Source: Venatoribacter cucullus
Lineage (GTDB): Bacteria; Pseudomonadota; Gammaproteobacteria; Pseudomonadales; Oceanobacteraceae
Length of the DNA: 64,000 bases
Reading direction: 5' to 3'
Assembly: GCF_016132445.1 (NCBI RefSeq)
Contig: NZ_CP046056.1
Location: 496,001 to 560,000, forward strand
Made by a program: the position numbers and the translations under genes. Of this stretch, positions 25,753 to 33,862 are shown one piece after another (positions within the stretch are counted from its first letter, which is position 1; the number at the start of each line of letters is the position of its first letter). Under the pieces are notes generated by a model. That model was given only the letters and a program-made list of their open reading frames with translations, was not told the DNA's origin and did not search any database.

Positions 25753-26520
25753 TTATGACCCTTTGGGTGGCGTTCTCGCCAGCGCCCACAGGCCAACAAT
25801 GGCGGCGCCCTGTTGTTTCAACGCCCGCGCGGCGGCATCGGCGGTGGCGCCGGTGGTGATCACATCTTCTATTAATAAAATATGCTGCCCTTGTAACGGC
25901 AGTTGGCCGGCGTGCAGGCTGCGTTGCTGGTTTTGGCGGCGCTGGCGGCGGTTTAAACCGCGCTGATCCTGTTCGGTTGTGCCCGGTTGGTAGTGGCGCT
26001 GTAAGGCATTGCTGAGCAGTGGTTTGTGCATCGCTTTGGCCATATTGCGGGCCAGCAAACCGGCGGGGTTAAACCCCCGGCGCAGCAGTTTGCCCCGCGC
26101 CGAGGGCACAAAGGCAATGGCATCGATGCGGTTAATAATGTCTTCTGCTGGCATCTGTTGCCGCATTAACCAGCTCAGGCGCGGCAGCCAGCGCAGCTGG
26201 CGCTGGTCTTTGTATTGCTGCAGCCACAGGCTGACCGGTGCCCGGTATAAATAGGCGGCAAAGGCATAGTCGAACGCCGGCGGTTGTTGCAGGCAATGTT
26301 GGCAGCGGCCCGGTTGTGACAAGGGTTCGGCACATTGTGAACAGGCGGCACGGGCCATTGGCAGGTCAGCAAAACAGGCCGGACAGAGGAATCCGGCCGG
26401 GCCGGCGGGGGCAAAGCACAGCTCGCATTCGGCTTGTTGGGTAAACCAGTGAGCAACTTCCGATAGCTTGTAAACCAAAAAATTCTTGACGGTTGACCAG
26501 TATCCATTGGTTTTTATCAT
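25753..26520 (-). CDS. comF: ComF/GntX-family phosphoribosyltransferase-like protein
   Basis: A 255-residue protein. The N-terminal part carries four CxxC pairs (CELC, CPAC, CSQC, CQHC) of a zinc-binding module, and the C-terminal phosphoribosyltransferase domain has ILLIEDVITTGATADAAARAL near 210-230. Homologues function in DNA uptake (ComF) or gluconate use (GntX). It is divergent from bioB, the same neighbour seen in Pseudomonas. It may be co-transcribed with srkA, 24 bases downstream. Confidence 0.9.
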   Translation of the reverse strand: MIKTNGYWSTVKNFLVYKLSEVAHWFTQQAECELCFAPAGPAGFLCPACFADLPMARAACSQCAEPLSQPGRCQHCLQQPPAFDYAFAAYLYRAPVSLWLQQYKDQRQLRWLPRLSWLMRQQMPAEDIINRIDAIAFVPSARGKLLRRGFNPAGLLARNMAKAMHKPLLSNALQRHYQPGTTEQDQRGLNRRQRRQNQQRSLHAGQLPLQGQHILLIEDVITTGATADAAARALKQQGAAIVGLWALARTPPKGS

Positions 26521-26575
26521 GGCGCACTCCCTGGGCTGATGCCGGGCAATATTAAGCCGTTTCTGAGGTAAAACT

Positions 26576-27565
26576 ATGCGCCAACAGACTGATAATGGAT
26601 TTCGCCATGACTGGCGGCGGGATGAAATTGACCAGATTATGAAGCAACCCTTTGCGGATCTGTTATGGCAGGCGCAGCAGGTTCACCGGCAGTATTTCTC
26701 GCCCAATCGGGTACAGGTGAGTACGTTATTGTCGATTAAAACCGGGGCTTGCCCGGAAGACTGCGCCTATTGCCCGCAAAGTGCGCACTACCATACCGGG
26801 TTGAGCCGGGAAAAATTAATGCAGGTGGCGGCCGTGGTAGAAAAAGCCCGGGCCGCCAAAGCTTCCGGTGCAGAGCGCTTTTGTATGGGGGCGGCATTCA
26901 GCTCGCCGCATCAGCGTGATATGCCCGCGTTGCTGGCCATGGTGCAGGAGGTAAAGGCGCTGGGGCTGGAAACCTGTATGACGCTGGGAATGCTCAGTGA
27001 TACACAGGCGCAGCAGCTGGCTGCGGCCGGGCTGGATTACTACAACCACAATCTGGATACCTCGCCGGAATACTATGGCGAGATTATTACTACCCGCAGC
27101 TATGCCCAACGCCTGCAAACACTGCAGCATGTGCGTGAGTCTGGCATGAAGGTTTGCAGTGGCGGCATTGTTGGCATGGGTGAGCAGCCATCCGACCGTA
27201 TTGGCTTATTACAACAGCTGGCCAATATGCCCCGCCACCCTGACTCGGTACCGCTGAATCAGTTGGTCGCGGTGCCGGGGACACCACTGGCCGATGCCGA
27301 ACCTTTGTCGCCGCTGGAGTTTGTCCGTCTGGTTGCCACGGCACGGATTCTGATGCCGGCTTCCTGGTTGCGGCTGAGTGCCGGCCGTGAGCAAATGAGC
27401 GATGAAACCCAGGCGCTGTGTTTCCTGGCCGGTGCCAATTCCTTGTTTGTGGGTGATTGCCTGTTGACCACGCCCAACCCGGAACGGCAGCGTGATCAGA
27501 GACTTTTTGCGCAATTGGGTATTAATGCTGAACAACCGTTATTTTATGATGCGACGGCCGTTTGA
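26576..27565 (+). CDS. bioB: Biotin synthase
   Basis: A 329-residue radical SAM enzyme inserting sulfur into dethiobiotin. The SAM-cluster cysteines are Cys59, Cys63 and Cys66 ([12 protein letters not shown]). [11 protein letters not shown] and [10 protein letters not shown] follow at the expected positions, and LSAGREQM supplies the arginine ligand of the second cluster. A GAGGT site precedes ATG 26576. In Pseudomonas bioB is followed by bioF-H-C-D; here the next gene is unrelated, so the biotin genes are split. Divergent from comF over 55 bases. Confidence 0.96.
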   Translation: MRQQTDNGFRHDWRRDEIDQIMKQPFADLLWQAQQVHRQYFSPNRVQVSTLLSIKTGACPEDCAYCPQSAHYHTGLSREKLMQVAAVVEKARAAKASGAERFCMGAAFSSPHQRDMPALLAMVQEVKALGLETCMTLGMLSDTQAQQLAAAGLDYYNHNLDTSPEYYGEIITTRSYAQRLQTLQHVRESGMKVCSGGIVGMGEQPSDRIGLLQQLANMPRHPDSVPLNQLVAVPGTPLADAEPLSPLEFVRLVATARILMPASWLRLSAGREQMSDETQALCFLAGANSLFVGDCLLTTPNPERQRDQRLFAQLGINAEQPLFYDATAV

Positions 27566-27680
27566 ATATAACAAAACAGTCTAATCAGCGCCGGTCGGGT
27601 GGTGGAAATAACAGATGGTTGTTGTTTAAATTATGTGCAGTAACCATTAATCCACCAACCATCCCTTTGGGGAGGTGTTT

Positions 27681-27932
27681 ATGAATATCGGATCAACCGC
27701 CGGTTCGGCCTTTACGTCGGCCACTTATGCCATCGATCAGGGCACCACACAGGTACGCCGTGCGGCTCAGGATGTTGCCGATGCCACCACTGAGCGCCCG
27801 ACCGAAGCGCCGGGCAAGCTGGCAGAATCCATGACCGACCTTAAGCGCGGTGAACTGCTGGTGCAGGCCGGTGGCAAGGTTATGGACGCTGCCGACAAGC
27901 AGCTGGGCACTTTAATTAATACCACTGCCTGA
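27681..27932 (+). CDS. Small protein preceding the SprA-family metalloprotease
   Basis: An 83-residue protein. ATG 27681 has a GGAGG site 5 bases upstream, so it is preferred over the GTG at 27675. It is Ala/Thr-rich and amphipathic: SAFTSATYAIDQGTTQVRRA resembles the N-terminal helix of axial flagellar/rod-like small proteins, but I do not recognise it as any named one. It lies 17 bases ahead of the metalloprotease gene, an apparent two-gene operon. Possibly a partner or substrate of that protein; inference only. Confidence 0.65.
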   Translation: MNIGSTAGSAFTSATYAIDQGTTQVRRAAQDVADATTERPTEAPGKLAESMTDLKRGELLVQAGGKVMDAADKQLGTLINTTA

Positions 27933-27949
27933 GCTTTCTGAGGTGAGTT

Positions 27950-28804
27950 ATGCAGGTTCAGCCTTTATCTAACAGTGTGAGCAGTGCAGTGCCGGTTGCC
28001 GGCGCTGCGGCTGTGCTGTTGGGTAAGCAGGGTGAATCGGCACAGTCCACCGTACTGGCTCCGGTTGAAGGCGTCAGTTACAGCGCTTCTGTACAGAACG
28101 GCCCCCGTCCGGTGGCCGATACCTACGAAAATCCTTCCCGTAACCGCTCTTCTTCTGCGTCTTCGCCGGCTGCTGAAACGGCAGAATCTTCTGCGCCCCG
28201 GCAACAACGACAACAGCAGCAGGAAGAAGCCGAGCTGGAACTGGTGCGCGAATTAAAACAACGCGATCAGGAAGTGCGTGCCCATGAGCAGGCGCATGCG
28301 GCCGTGGGTGGCCAGTTAGCAGGCGGCGCTACTTATACCTATCAGCAAGGCCCGGATGGTGTGCGCTATGCCGTGGGTGGCGAAGTGCAGATCGATATGA
28401 GCAAGGTGCCCAACGACCCGCAGGCGACGCTGGATAAAATGCAGCTGGTGCAACGGGCGGCACTGGCACCGGCTGAGCCTTCTTCGCAGGATCGTCAGGT
28501 AGCGGCGCAGGCCGGTCAGGTAGCCGCCCAGGCGATGGCTGAGATTGCTCAGGAACGTCAGGACCGCCGGGTAGCGGAAACCGAAGCCCGCGAGCAAGCT
28601 GCGGCGGCAACCCGTGAAGAGCTGGAAGCGGCGCGCAAAGAGCAGAAAAAAGCGGACGAAAAAGAACAGGAAGAACAACAGGTGAGTGCGGCCGAGCAAA
28701 TGGCGGAGTACAACGCCAAGATGCGCCGTATTAATGAATACCTGCTGGAAATCACTGTCCCGGCCCCGGTAACAGCGGGTCAGATTCTGGATGATGTTGT
28801 TTGA
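27950..28804 (+). CDS. SprA-related putative metalloprotease
   Basis: A 284-residue protein without a clear signal peptide. The middle holds EVRAHEQAHAAVGGQLAGGA (about residues 109-128), containing an HExxH zinc-protease motif (HEQAH), followed by YQQGPDGVRYAVGGEVQIDM and a long Ala/Gln-rich helix. This is the conserved core of the SprA-related family (PF12118), described as putative metalloproteases. Flanks are low complexity: Ser/Ala/Gln-rich N-terminus and a Glu/Lys-rich coiled coil (about 205-250). Activity is not established for the family. Confidence 0.8.
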   Translation: MQVQPLSNSVSSAVPVAGAAAVLLGKQGESAQSTVLAPVEGVSYSASVQNGPRPVADTYENPSRNRSSSASSPAAETAESSAPRQQRQQQQEEAELELVRELKQRDQEVRAHEQAHAAVGGQLAGGATYTYQQGPDGVRYAVGGEVQIDMSKVPNDPQATLDKMQLVQRAALAPAEPSSQDRQVAAQAGQVAAQAMAEIAQERQDRRVAETEAREQAAAATREELEAARKEQKKADEKEQEEQQVSAAEQMAEYNAKMRRINEYLLEITVPAPVTAGQILDDVV

Positions 28805-28832
28805 TGCTTGCTGAACAAGCGGCTGAACGAGT

Positions 28833-28940
28833 GTAGGAGCGGCATTTTTGCCGCGAATCGGGTAGTTAAACCCGCCTGTACAGTGTTTATGGTAATTGGC
28901 CCGCCGCCAGCGGGCATCGCGGCAAAAATGCCGCTCCTAC
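28833..28940. repeat. REP-like inverted pair, copy C (108 bp)
   Basis: Both ends carry the CGGC/GCCG form of the 24-base hairpin unit in opposite orientation. The inner segment (GTTAAACCCGCC, TTTATGG, GGCCCGCCG, GCGGGCAT) matches copy A in reverse complement, and the length is the same. The 409-bp gap 28805-29213 holds this element, a GTCTCCC microsatellite and the acyl-CoA dehydrogenase promoter. Confidence 0.92.
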
Positions 28941-29041
28941 AGTCCAGCGTCCAGAGCAACACCGCGTCCGGCTTCCAGCGTAGCGAGCATCTCCGATCCA
29001 GTGTGTCGAGTATCTTCCGTCCGGCCTCCATCGCAGCGAGC

Positions 29042-29064
29042 GTCTCCCGTCTCCCGTCTCCCGT
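29042..29064. repeat. GTCTCCC microsatellite
   Basis: Three contiguous GTCTCCC units plus GT, with another isolated copy at about 29071-29077. The reverse complement (GGGAGAC, GGGAGAG) also occurs twice at 18856-18869, a few bases from REP copy A. Confidence 0.9.
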
Positions 29065-29095
29065 TCATGCGTCTCCCATTCAAACATTCCCCCTC

Positions 29096-29141
29096 TTGAC
29101 ATCCTTCAGCCACAAACGTATGTTTCAAACACTTGTTTGAA
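29096..29141 (+). promoter_or_regulatory. Promoter of the first acyl-CoA dehydrogenase with PsrA-type operator
   Basis: TTGACA (29096-29101), 17 bases, then TATGTT (29119-29124) form a plausible sigma-70 promoter. The inverted repeat TTCAAACA-CT-TGTTTGAA (29124-29141) starts at the end of the -10 box. It contains CAAAC-N4-GTTTG, an exact match to the PsrA consensus (G/C)AAAC-N2-4-GTTT(G/C). PsrA is a TetR repressor released by long-chain fatty acids, so repression by blocking initiation is expected. Confidence 0.6.
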
Positions 29142-29213
29142 TTGACGGTGTAGTCCGTCCATAACTCAACGCAGCTCTGCTGCAAGAACATAACAGGCAA
29201 CGAGGTCATTCCT

Positions 29214-31019
29214 ATGCCAGCTTACAAGGCTCCCCTGCGTGAAATTAAATTCGTAATGGACGAACTGCTGGATATGCCGGCTCACTATGCCAGCATCCCG
29301 GCTTATGCAGACGTCGCTACTCCTGACATGGTTGATGCCATCATCAACGAAGGCGCCAAGTTCTGTGAAAACGTGCTGTCTCCGCTGAACCGCGTGGGTG
29401 ACATCGAAGGCTGTACCCGTCATGAAGATGGTTCTGTAACCACTCCGACCGGTTTTAAAGAAGCGTACAAGCAGTTCGTAGAAGGCGGCTGGCCGTCACT
29501 GGCTCATGAAGTTGACCACGGTGGTCAGGGTCTGCCGGAATCTCTGGGCATTGTTATGTCTGAAATGGTGGGTTCTTCCAACTGGTCCTGGGGTATGTAC
29601 CCGGGTCTGTCCCACGGCGCGATGAACACCATCGAACTGCACGGTACTGACGAACAGAAACACATCTACCTGAGCAAGCTGGTGTCTGGTGAGTGGACCG
29701 GTACCATGTGTCTGACCGAATCCCATTGCGGTTCTGACCTGGGTATCCTGAAAACCAAAGCCGAGCCGAACGCTGACGGTTCTTATGCCATTACTGGCAG
29801 TAAAATCTTCATCTCTGCCGGTGAACACGACATGGCCGATAACATCGTCCACATCGTACTGGCCCGTCTGCCGGGTGCTCCGGAAGGTACCAAGGGTATC
29901 TCTCTGTTCATCGTGCCGAAGTTCCTGCCGAACGAAGACGGTACTCCGGGTGAGCGCAACAGCCTGATCTGTGGTTCTATCGAACACAAAATGGGTATCC
30001 ACGGTAACGCCACCTGCGTAATGAACTTCGACGGCGCCAAAGGCTGGCTGATCGGACCGGAAAACAAAGGTCTGAACTGCATGTTCACCTTTATGAACAC
30101 CGCCCGTATCGGTACCGCGCTGCAGGGTTCTACTGCCGCTGAAGCCTCTTACCAGGGCGCTCTGGCGTACGCCAAAGACCGTCTGGCCATGCGTTCTTTA
30201 ACTGGCCCGAAAGCGCCGGAAAAAGCCGCTGACCCGATCATCGTGCACCCGGATGTCCGTCGTATGCTGCTGACGCAGAAAGCCTTCGCTGAAGGTGGCC
30301 GTGCGCTGGTATACCTGACTGCACAGCAGAACGACATTGTTAAGAAGTCTGAAGACGAAGAAGCGCGTAAAGCCGCTGATGAAATGCTGGGCTTCCTGAC
30401 TCCGATTGCCAAAGCCTTCCTGACCGAAGTTGGTTACGAAGCCACTAACCTAGGTGTACAGGTATTCGGTGGTCACGGCTTTATCGCTGAGTGGGGCATG
30501 GAACAGCTGGTGCGTGACACCAAGATTGCCTGTATCTATGAAGGTACTACCGGTATTCAGGCACTCGACCTGCTGGGCCGTAAAGTGCTGATGACTCAGG
30601 GTGCTTCCCTGCGTAACTTCACCAAGCTGGTACACAAGTTCTGCCAGGCTGAAGAAGCCAACGCTGAACTGGCACACCTGGTGAAGCCGCTGGCCGAACT
30701 GAACAAAGAGTGGGGCGACCTGACCATGAAGATTGGTATGGCCGCGATGAAGAACCGTGAAGAAGTCGGTTCTGCTTCTGTAGACTACCTGATGTACTCT
30801 GGCTACGTGACGCTGGCTTACCTGTGGGCGCAGATGGCCAAGGTGGCTCAGGAAGCACTGGCTAACGGTACTTCTGAAGAAGACTACTACAAAGCCAAAC
30901 TGGCTACTGCCAAGTTCTACTTTGCCCGCGTTCTGCCGCGTACCAAGGCTCACGCAGCCTCTATGCTGGCCGGTGCTGACACTGTGATGGACCTGGAAGA
31001 AGCTCACTTTGCGTTCTGA
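29214..31019 (+). CDS. Acyl-CoA dehydrogenase with extended C-terminus (copy 1)
   Basis: A 601-residue flavoenzyme of the long acyl-CoA dehydrogenase group that carries an extra C-terminal helical domain. CLTESHCGSDLG near residue 170 and FISAGEHDMADN near 200 are FAD/substrate-binding segments, and Glu443 in IYEGTTGIQALDL is the likely catalytic base. Related enzymes oxidise fatty acyl-CoA or 3-methylmercaptopropionyl-CoA; the substrate cannot be fixed here. It is preceded by a PsrA-type operator, which favours fatty acids. It has its own terminator and a paralogue immediately downstream. Confidence 0.92.
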   Translation: MPAYKAPLREIKFVMDELLDMPAHYASIPAYADVATPDMVDAIINEGAKFCENVLSPLNRVGDIEGCTRHEDGSVTTPTGFKEAYKQFVEGGWPSLAHEVDHGGQGLPESLGIVMSEMVGSSNWSWGMYPGLSHGAMNTIELHGTDEQKHIYLSKLVSGEWTGTMCLTESHCGSDLGILKTKAEPNADGSYAITGSKIFISAGEHDMADNIVHIVLARLPGAPEGTKGISLFIVPKFLPNEDGTPGERNSLICGSIEHKMGIHGNATCVMNFDGAKGWLIGPENKGLNCMFTFMNTARIGTALQGSTAAEASYQGALAYAKDRLAMRSLTGPKAPEKAADPIIVHPDVRRMLLTQKAFAEGGRALVYLTAQQNDIVKKSEDEEARKAADEMLGFLTPIAKAFLTEVGYEATNLGVQVFGGHGFIAEWGMEQLVRDTKIACIYEGTTGIQALDLLGRKVLMTQGASLRNFTKLVHKFCQAEEANAELAHLVKPLAELNKEWGDLTMKIGMAAMKNREEVGSASVDYLMYSGYVTLAYLWAQMAKVAQEALANGTSEEDYYKAKLATAKFYFARVLPRTKAHAASMLAGADTVMDLEEAHFAF

Positions 31020-31047
31020 TTTGTTCCAAACAGATCAATAAGTGACC

Positions 31048-31075
31048 AAAAAACCGCGCATTTGCGCGGTTTTTT
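31048..31075 (+). terminator. Intrinsic terminator between the two acyl-CoA dehydrogenases
   Basis: AAAAAACCGCGC/GCGCGGTTTTTT is a perfect 12-bp stem with a 4-base loop, 28 bases after the stop, so the paralogues are largely separate transcripts. Confidence 0.9.
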
Positions 31076-31189
31076 GCTTTTCGGGCTGGGCATTATGGCC
31101 ATAGTAAGTAAAATAGCGGCGTTTTTTGCCCCCGGTTCTGGTATGCCGTTGCCGGGTGGCGGAATGCCTAATCAAACATGAGGTGAAAC

Positions 31190-32983
31190 ATGGCAGACTA
31201 TAAAGCTCCATTGCGCGACATGCGCTTTGTCCTGAACGAAGTTTTTGAAGCCGACAAACTCTGGGCTTCACTGGCAGGCTTACAGGGCGCCGTCGACACT
31301 GAAACAGCCGAAGCCATTCTGGAAACCTGCGGCCAGATCGCCAGCGAGGTTCTGGCGCCGCTGAACCGCAATGGTGACGAAGTCGGTTCCACCTGGAAAG
31401 ACGGCGAAGTAACCGCTGCTCCGGGTTTCAAAGAAGCCTACCAGACCTATGTAGAAGCCGGTCTGAACGGTCTGGGTGGTAACCCGGATTTCGGTGGCAT
31501 GGGCATGCCGAAAACCCTGGTCGGCCAGGTTGAAGAAATGGTGCAGGGCGCCAATATGTCCTTCGGCCTGGCGCCGATGCTGACCGCCGGTGCCTGTCTG
31601 TCCCTGAATTACCACGGTTCACAGGAACTGAAAGAAAAATATCTGCCGAACATGTACTCCGGCGTCTGGGCCGGTGCCATGGATCTGACTGAGCCGCACG
31701 CCGGTACTGACCTGGGCATTATCCGCACCAAAGCCGAACCGCAGGCTGATGGTTCTTACAACATTTCAGGTACCAAGATCTTTATTACCTGGGGTGAGCA
31801 CGACATGGCGGAGAACATCATCCACCTGGTGCTGGCCAAGCTGCCGGATGCACCGGCTGGCCCGAAAGGCATTTCTCTGTTCCTGGTACCGAAGTTCCTG
31901 GTTAACGAAGACGGTTCCCTGGGCGAGCGTAACGCCATGGGCTGTGGTTCCATTGAACACAAAATGGGTATCAAAGGTTCTGCCACCTGTGTGATGAACT
32001 TCGACGGCGCCAAAGGCTGGCTGGTCGGTGAAGAAAACAAAGGTCTGGCCTGTATGTTCACCATGATGAACTACGAGCGTCTGGGCGTAGGTATTCAGGG
32101 TGTCGGTGCTGCCGAAGCCTCTTACCAGAACGCCGTGGCTTATGCCCGCGAGCGTCTGCAGAGCCGTGCCCCGACCGGTGCCGTGGCCAAAGACAAAGTG
32201 GCTGACCCGATCATTGTGCATCCGGACGTGCGCCGTATGCTGATGACCATGCGTGCCTTCAACGAAGGTGGCCGTGCGTTCTCTACTTATGTGGCCAAGT
32301 GGCTGGATATCGCCAAGTTCAGTGATAACAGCGAAGATCAGCAGCACGCCGATGCCATGCTGGCCCTGCTGACTCCGGTAGCGAAAGCGCTGCTGACCGA
32401 CAACGCGCTGGAATCCGCTATTGCCGGTCAGCAGGTGTTCGGTGGTCACGGCTTTATCCGCGAATGGGGCCAGGAGCAGTATGTGCGTGATATCCGTATC
32501 ACTCAGATCTACGAAGGTACCAACGGTATTCAGGCACTCGACCTGATCGGCCGTAAGATTGCCGGCAACAATGGCGCGTTCTACAAGCTGTTTGAAGCCG
32601 ACATCAATGCCTTTATCGCCACTCAGGCGGGCAACGAAGCCATGGCGGAATTCATTGAGCCGCTGAAAGCCGCGCTGGAAAACCTGAACGATCTGACCCA
32701 GTGGGTAATGGATCAGGCCAAGAACAACCCGAATGAAATCGGTGCGTCTTCGGTTGAATACCTGCACGTATTCGGTCTGACCGCTCTGGCTTACATGTGG
32801 GCGAAAATGGCTGCCATTGCGCTGCCGAAAACCGGCGAAGAAGCTTTCTACAAAGCCAAAGTGGGCACTGCCCGCTTCTTTATGAAGCGTCTGCTGCCGC
32901 GTTACATCGGTCTGAGTGCAGCCGTTAAAGGTGGCGCAGAGCCGCTGTTCGAGCTGGAAGAAGAAATGTTTGAAACTGCCTAA
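31190..32983 (+). CDS. Acyl-CoA dehydrogenase with extended C-terminus (copy 2)
   Basis: A 597-residue paralogue of the preceding enzyme, collinear from end to end. DLTEPHAGTDLGIIRTKAEP and the shared ICGSIEHKMGI-like block (MGCGSIEHKMGIKG) align directly, and the catalytic Glu lies in IYEGTNGIQALDLIG. It differs in the substrate-entry segment near residues 115-140, suggesting a different chain-length preference. No PsrA-type repeat is visible before it. A double-hairpin terminator follows. A GAGGTGAAAC site precedes ATG 31190. Confidence 0.92.
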   Translation: MADYKAPLRDMRFVLNEVFEADKLWASLAGLQGAVDTETAEAILETCGQIASEVLAPLNRNGDEVGSTWKDGEVTAAPGFKEAYQTYVEAGLNGLGGNPDFGGMGMPKTLVGQVEEMVQGANMSFGLAPMLTAGACLSLNYHGSQELKEKYLPNMYSGVWAGAMDLTEPHAGTDLGIIRTKAEPQADGSYNISGTKIFITWGEHDMAENIIHLVLAKLPDAPAGPKGISLFLVPKFLVNEDGSLGERNAMGCGSIEHKMGIKGSATCVMNFDGAKGWLVGEENKGLACMFTMMNYERLGVGIQGVGAAEASYQNAVAYARERLQSRAPTGAVAKDKVADPIIVHPDVRRMLMTMRAFNEGGRAFSTYVAKWLDIAKFSDNSEDQQHADAMLALLTPVAKALLTDNALESAIAGQQVFGGHGFIREWGQEQYVRDIRITQIYEGTNGIQALDLIGRKIAGNNGAFYKLFEADINAFIATQAGNEAMAEFIEPLKAALENLNDLTQWVMDQAKNNPNEIGASSVEYLHVFGLTALAYMWAKMAAIALPKTGEEAFYKAKVGTARFFMKRLLPRYIGLSAAVKGGAEPLFELEEEMFETA

Positions 32984-32998
32984 GCAGTAACAGACAAC

Positions 32999-33050
32999 GT
33001 CAGCAACCGATCAGGTTGCTGACCAGAAAGCCGCCTGCGGGCGGCTTTTT
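32999..33050 (+). terminator. Double hairpin terminator after acyl-CoA dehydrogenase 2
   Basis: A perfect 10-bp stem (GTCAGCAACC/GGTTGCTGAC, 32999-33023) is followed at once by a second stem (AAAGCCGCC/GGCGGCTTT, 33027-33048) with a T-run. Confidence 0.85.
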
Positions 33051-33098
33051 TGTGCCTGTTTGCCGGCAACCGCCCGCAATACTGGCCGCCAGAGTGGC

Positions 33099-33126
33099 TT
33101 GGCGAAAACAGACGTTTGTCTATAAT
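33099..33126 (+). promoter_or_regulatory. Promoter of the TetR gene with a short palindrome
   Basis: TTGGCG, 16 bases and TATAAT form a sigma-70-like promoter. AGAC-GTTT-GTCT (33110-33121) is an inverted repeat lying in the spacer against the -10 box, a usual place for an autoregulatory TetR operator. Confidence 0.5.
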
Positions 33127-33199
33127 GCTCCGCCAACAGACTCTGGCACACTGAATACCCCCCCTAAGCACAGAGCCTTCCACGGACAGGTAGAACCTC

Positions 33200-33787
33200 A
33201 TGAGCAAAGAACTGGATAAGCGCGTTGAGCGTTCCCGCCGCCAGCTGATGACCGCCTTGCTGGAATTAATGCAGCAGCAGCCGTACCGGAAAATATCGGT
33301 GGCGCACATCTGCGAGCATTCCGGGGTGGCGCGGCCGACCTTTTATCTGCATTACCGCAGTAAAGATGACCTGCTGCGCGGTTACATCGAAAGCATGTTT
33401 CTGCAGTTTTATGAGCAGGTGGACGAATACCTTACCAGTACCCCGGACGCCGATCCGATTATTGCGGAAATTATGTTCCGGCAGTGGTCAGAGCGTGCCG
33501 ACATTGCGCGGTTATTGGTCAAAGACGATATTGAAGCGCTGATGCTGAGCGAGTTTAAACGCTACGTTGACCGCATCATGCAACGCTTTATCAGCGCCCA
33601 CAAAGTGCCGGTGCGGGATACCAGCCTGCTGCCCTATGTGGTCGATTTTCTGGCTGGCGCGTCTTTTATGGTGATTGTGCGCTGGATTAAAGACGACTTT
33701 CCGGTGGACGCCAAAGAGATGGGTTCGCTGTACGCCAACCTGGTGCGGCCGGGCTTATTGCAGGTGTTGCTGAGCGGTAAGCTCTGA
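33200..33787 (+). CDS. TetR/AcrR-family transcriptional regulator
   Basis: A 195-residue regulator. The N-terminal helix-turn-helix is KISVAHICEHSGVARPTFYLHYRSKDDLL (split here as VAHICEHSGVARPTFYLHYR, about residues 33-52), followed by an all-helical ligand domain with hydrophobic C-terminal helices. It lies downstream of two acyl-CoA dehydrogenases but behind a terminator and its own promoter. The sequence does not look like PsrA, so it is probably not the factor for the fatty-acid operator upstream. Ligand unknown. Confidence 0.85.
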   Translation: MSKELDKRVERSRRQLMTALLELMQQQPYRKISVAHICEHSGVARPTFYLHYRSKDDLLRGYIESMFLQFYEQVDEYLTSTPDADPIIAEIMFRQWSERADIARLLVKDDIEALMLSEFKRYVDRIMQRFISAHKVPVRDTSLLPYVVDFLAGASFMVIVRWIKDDFPVDAKEMGSLYANLVRPGLLQVLLSGKL

Positions 33788-33820
33788 GCCTGGTCCGGAC
33801 ACTGGAACCGCAGAAACAAA

Positions 33821-33849
33821 ACAGGAGGCCGCAGCCTCCTGTTTTTTTA
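33821..33849. terminator. Bidirectional terminator between tetR and hpf
   Basis: ACAGGAGGC/GCCTCCTGT forms a 9-bp stem with loop CGCA and T7 on the plus strand. AAACAAAA upstream supplies a T-rich tract for minus-strand transcripts from hpf. Confidence 0.85.
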
Positions 33850-33862
33850 TTCCCCGCAAAGA

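Noticed and set aside
33200-33787. TetR gene as PsrA
   Set aside because: Its helix-turn-helix and N-terminus do not resemble PsrA; the operator at 29124 probably answers to a regulator outside the window.
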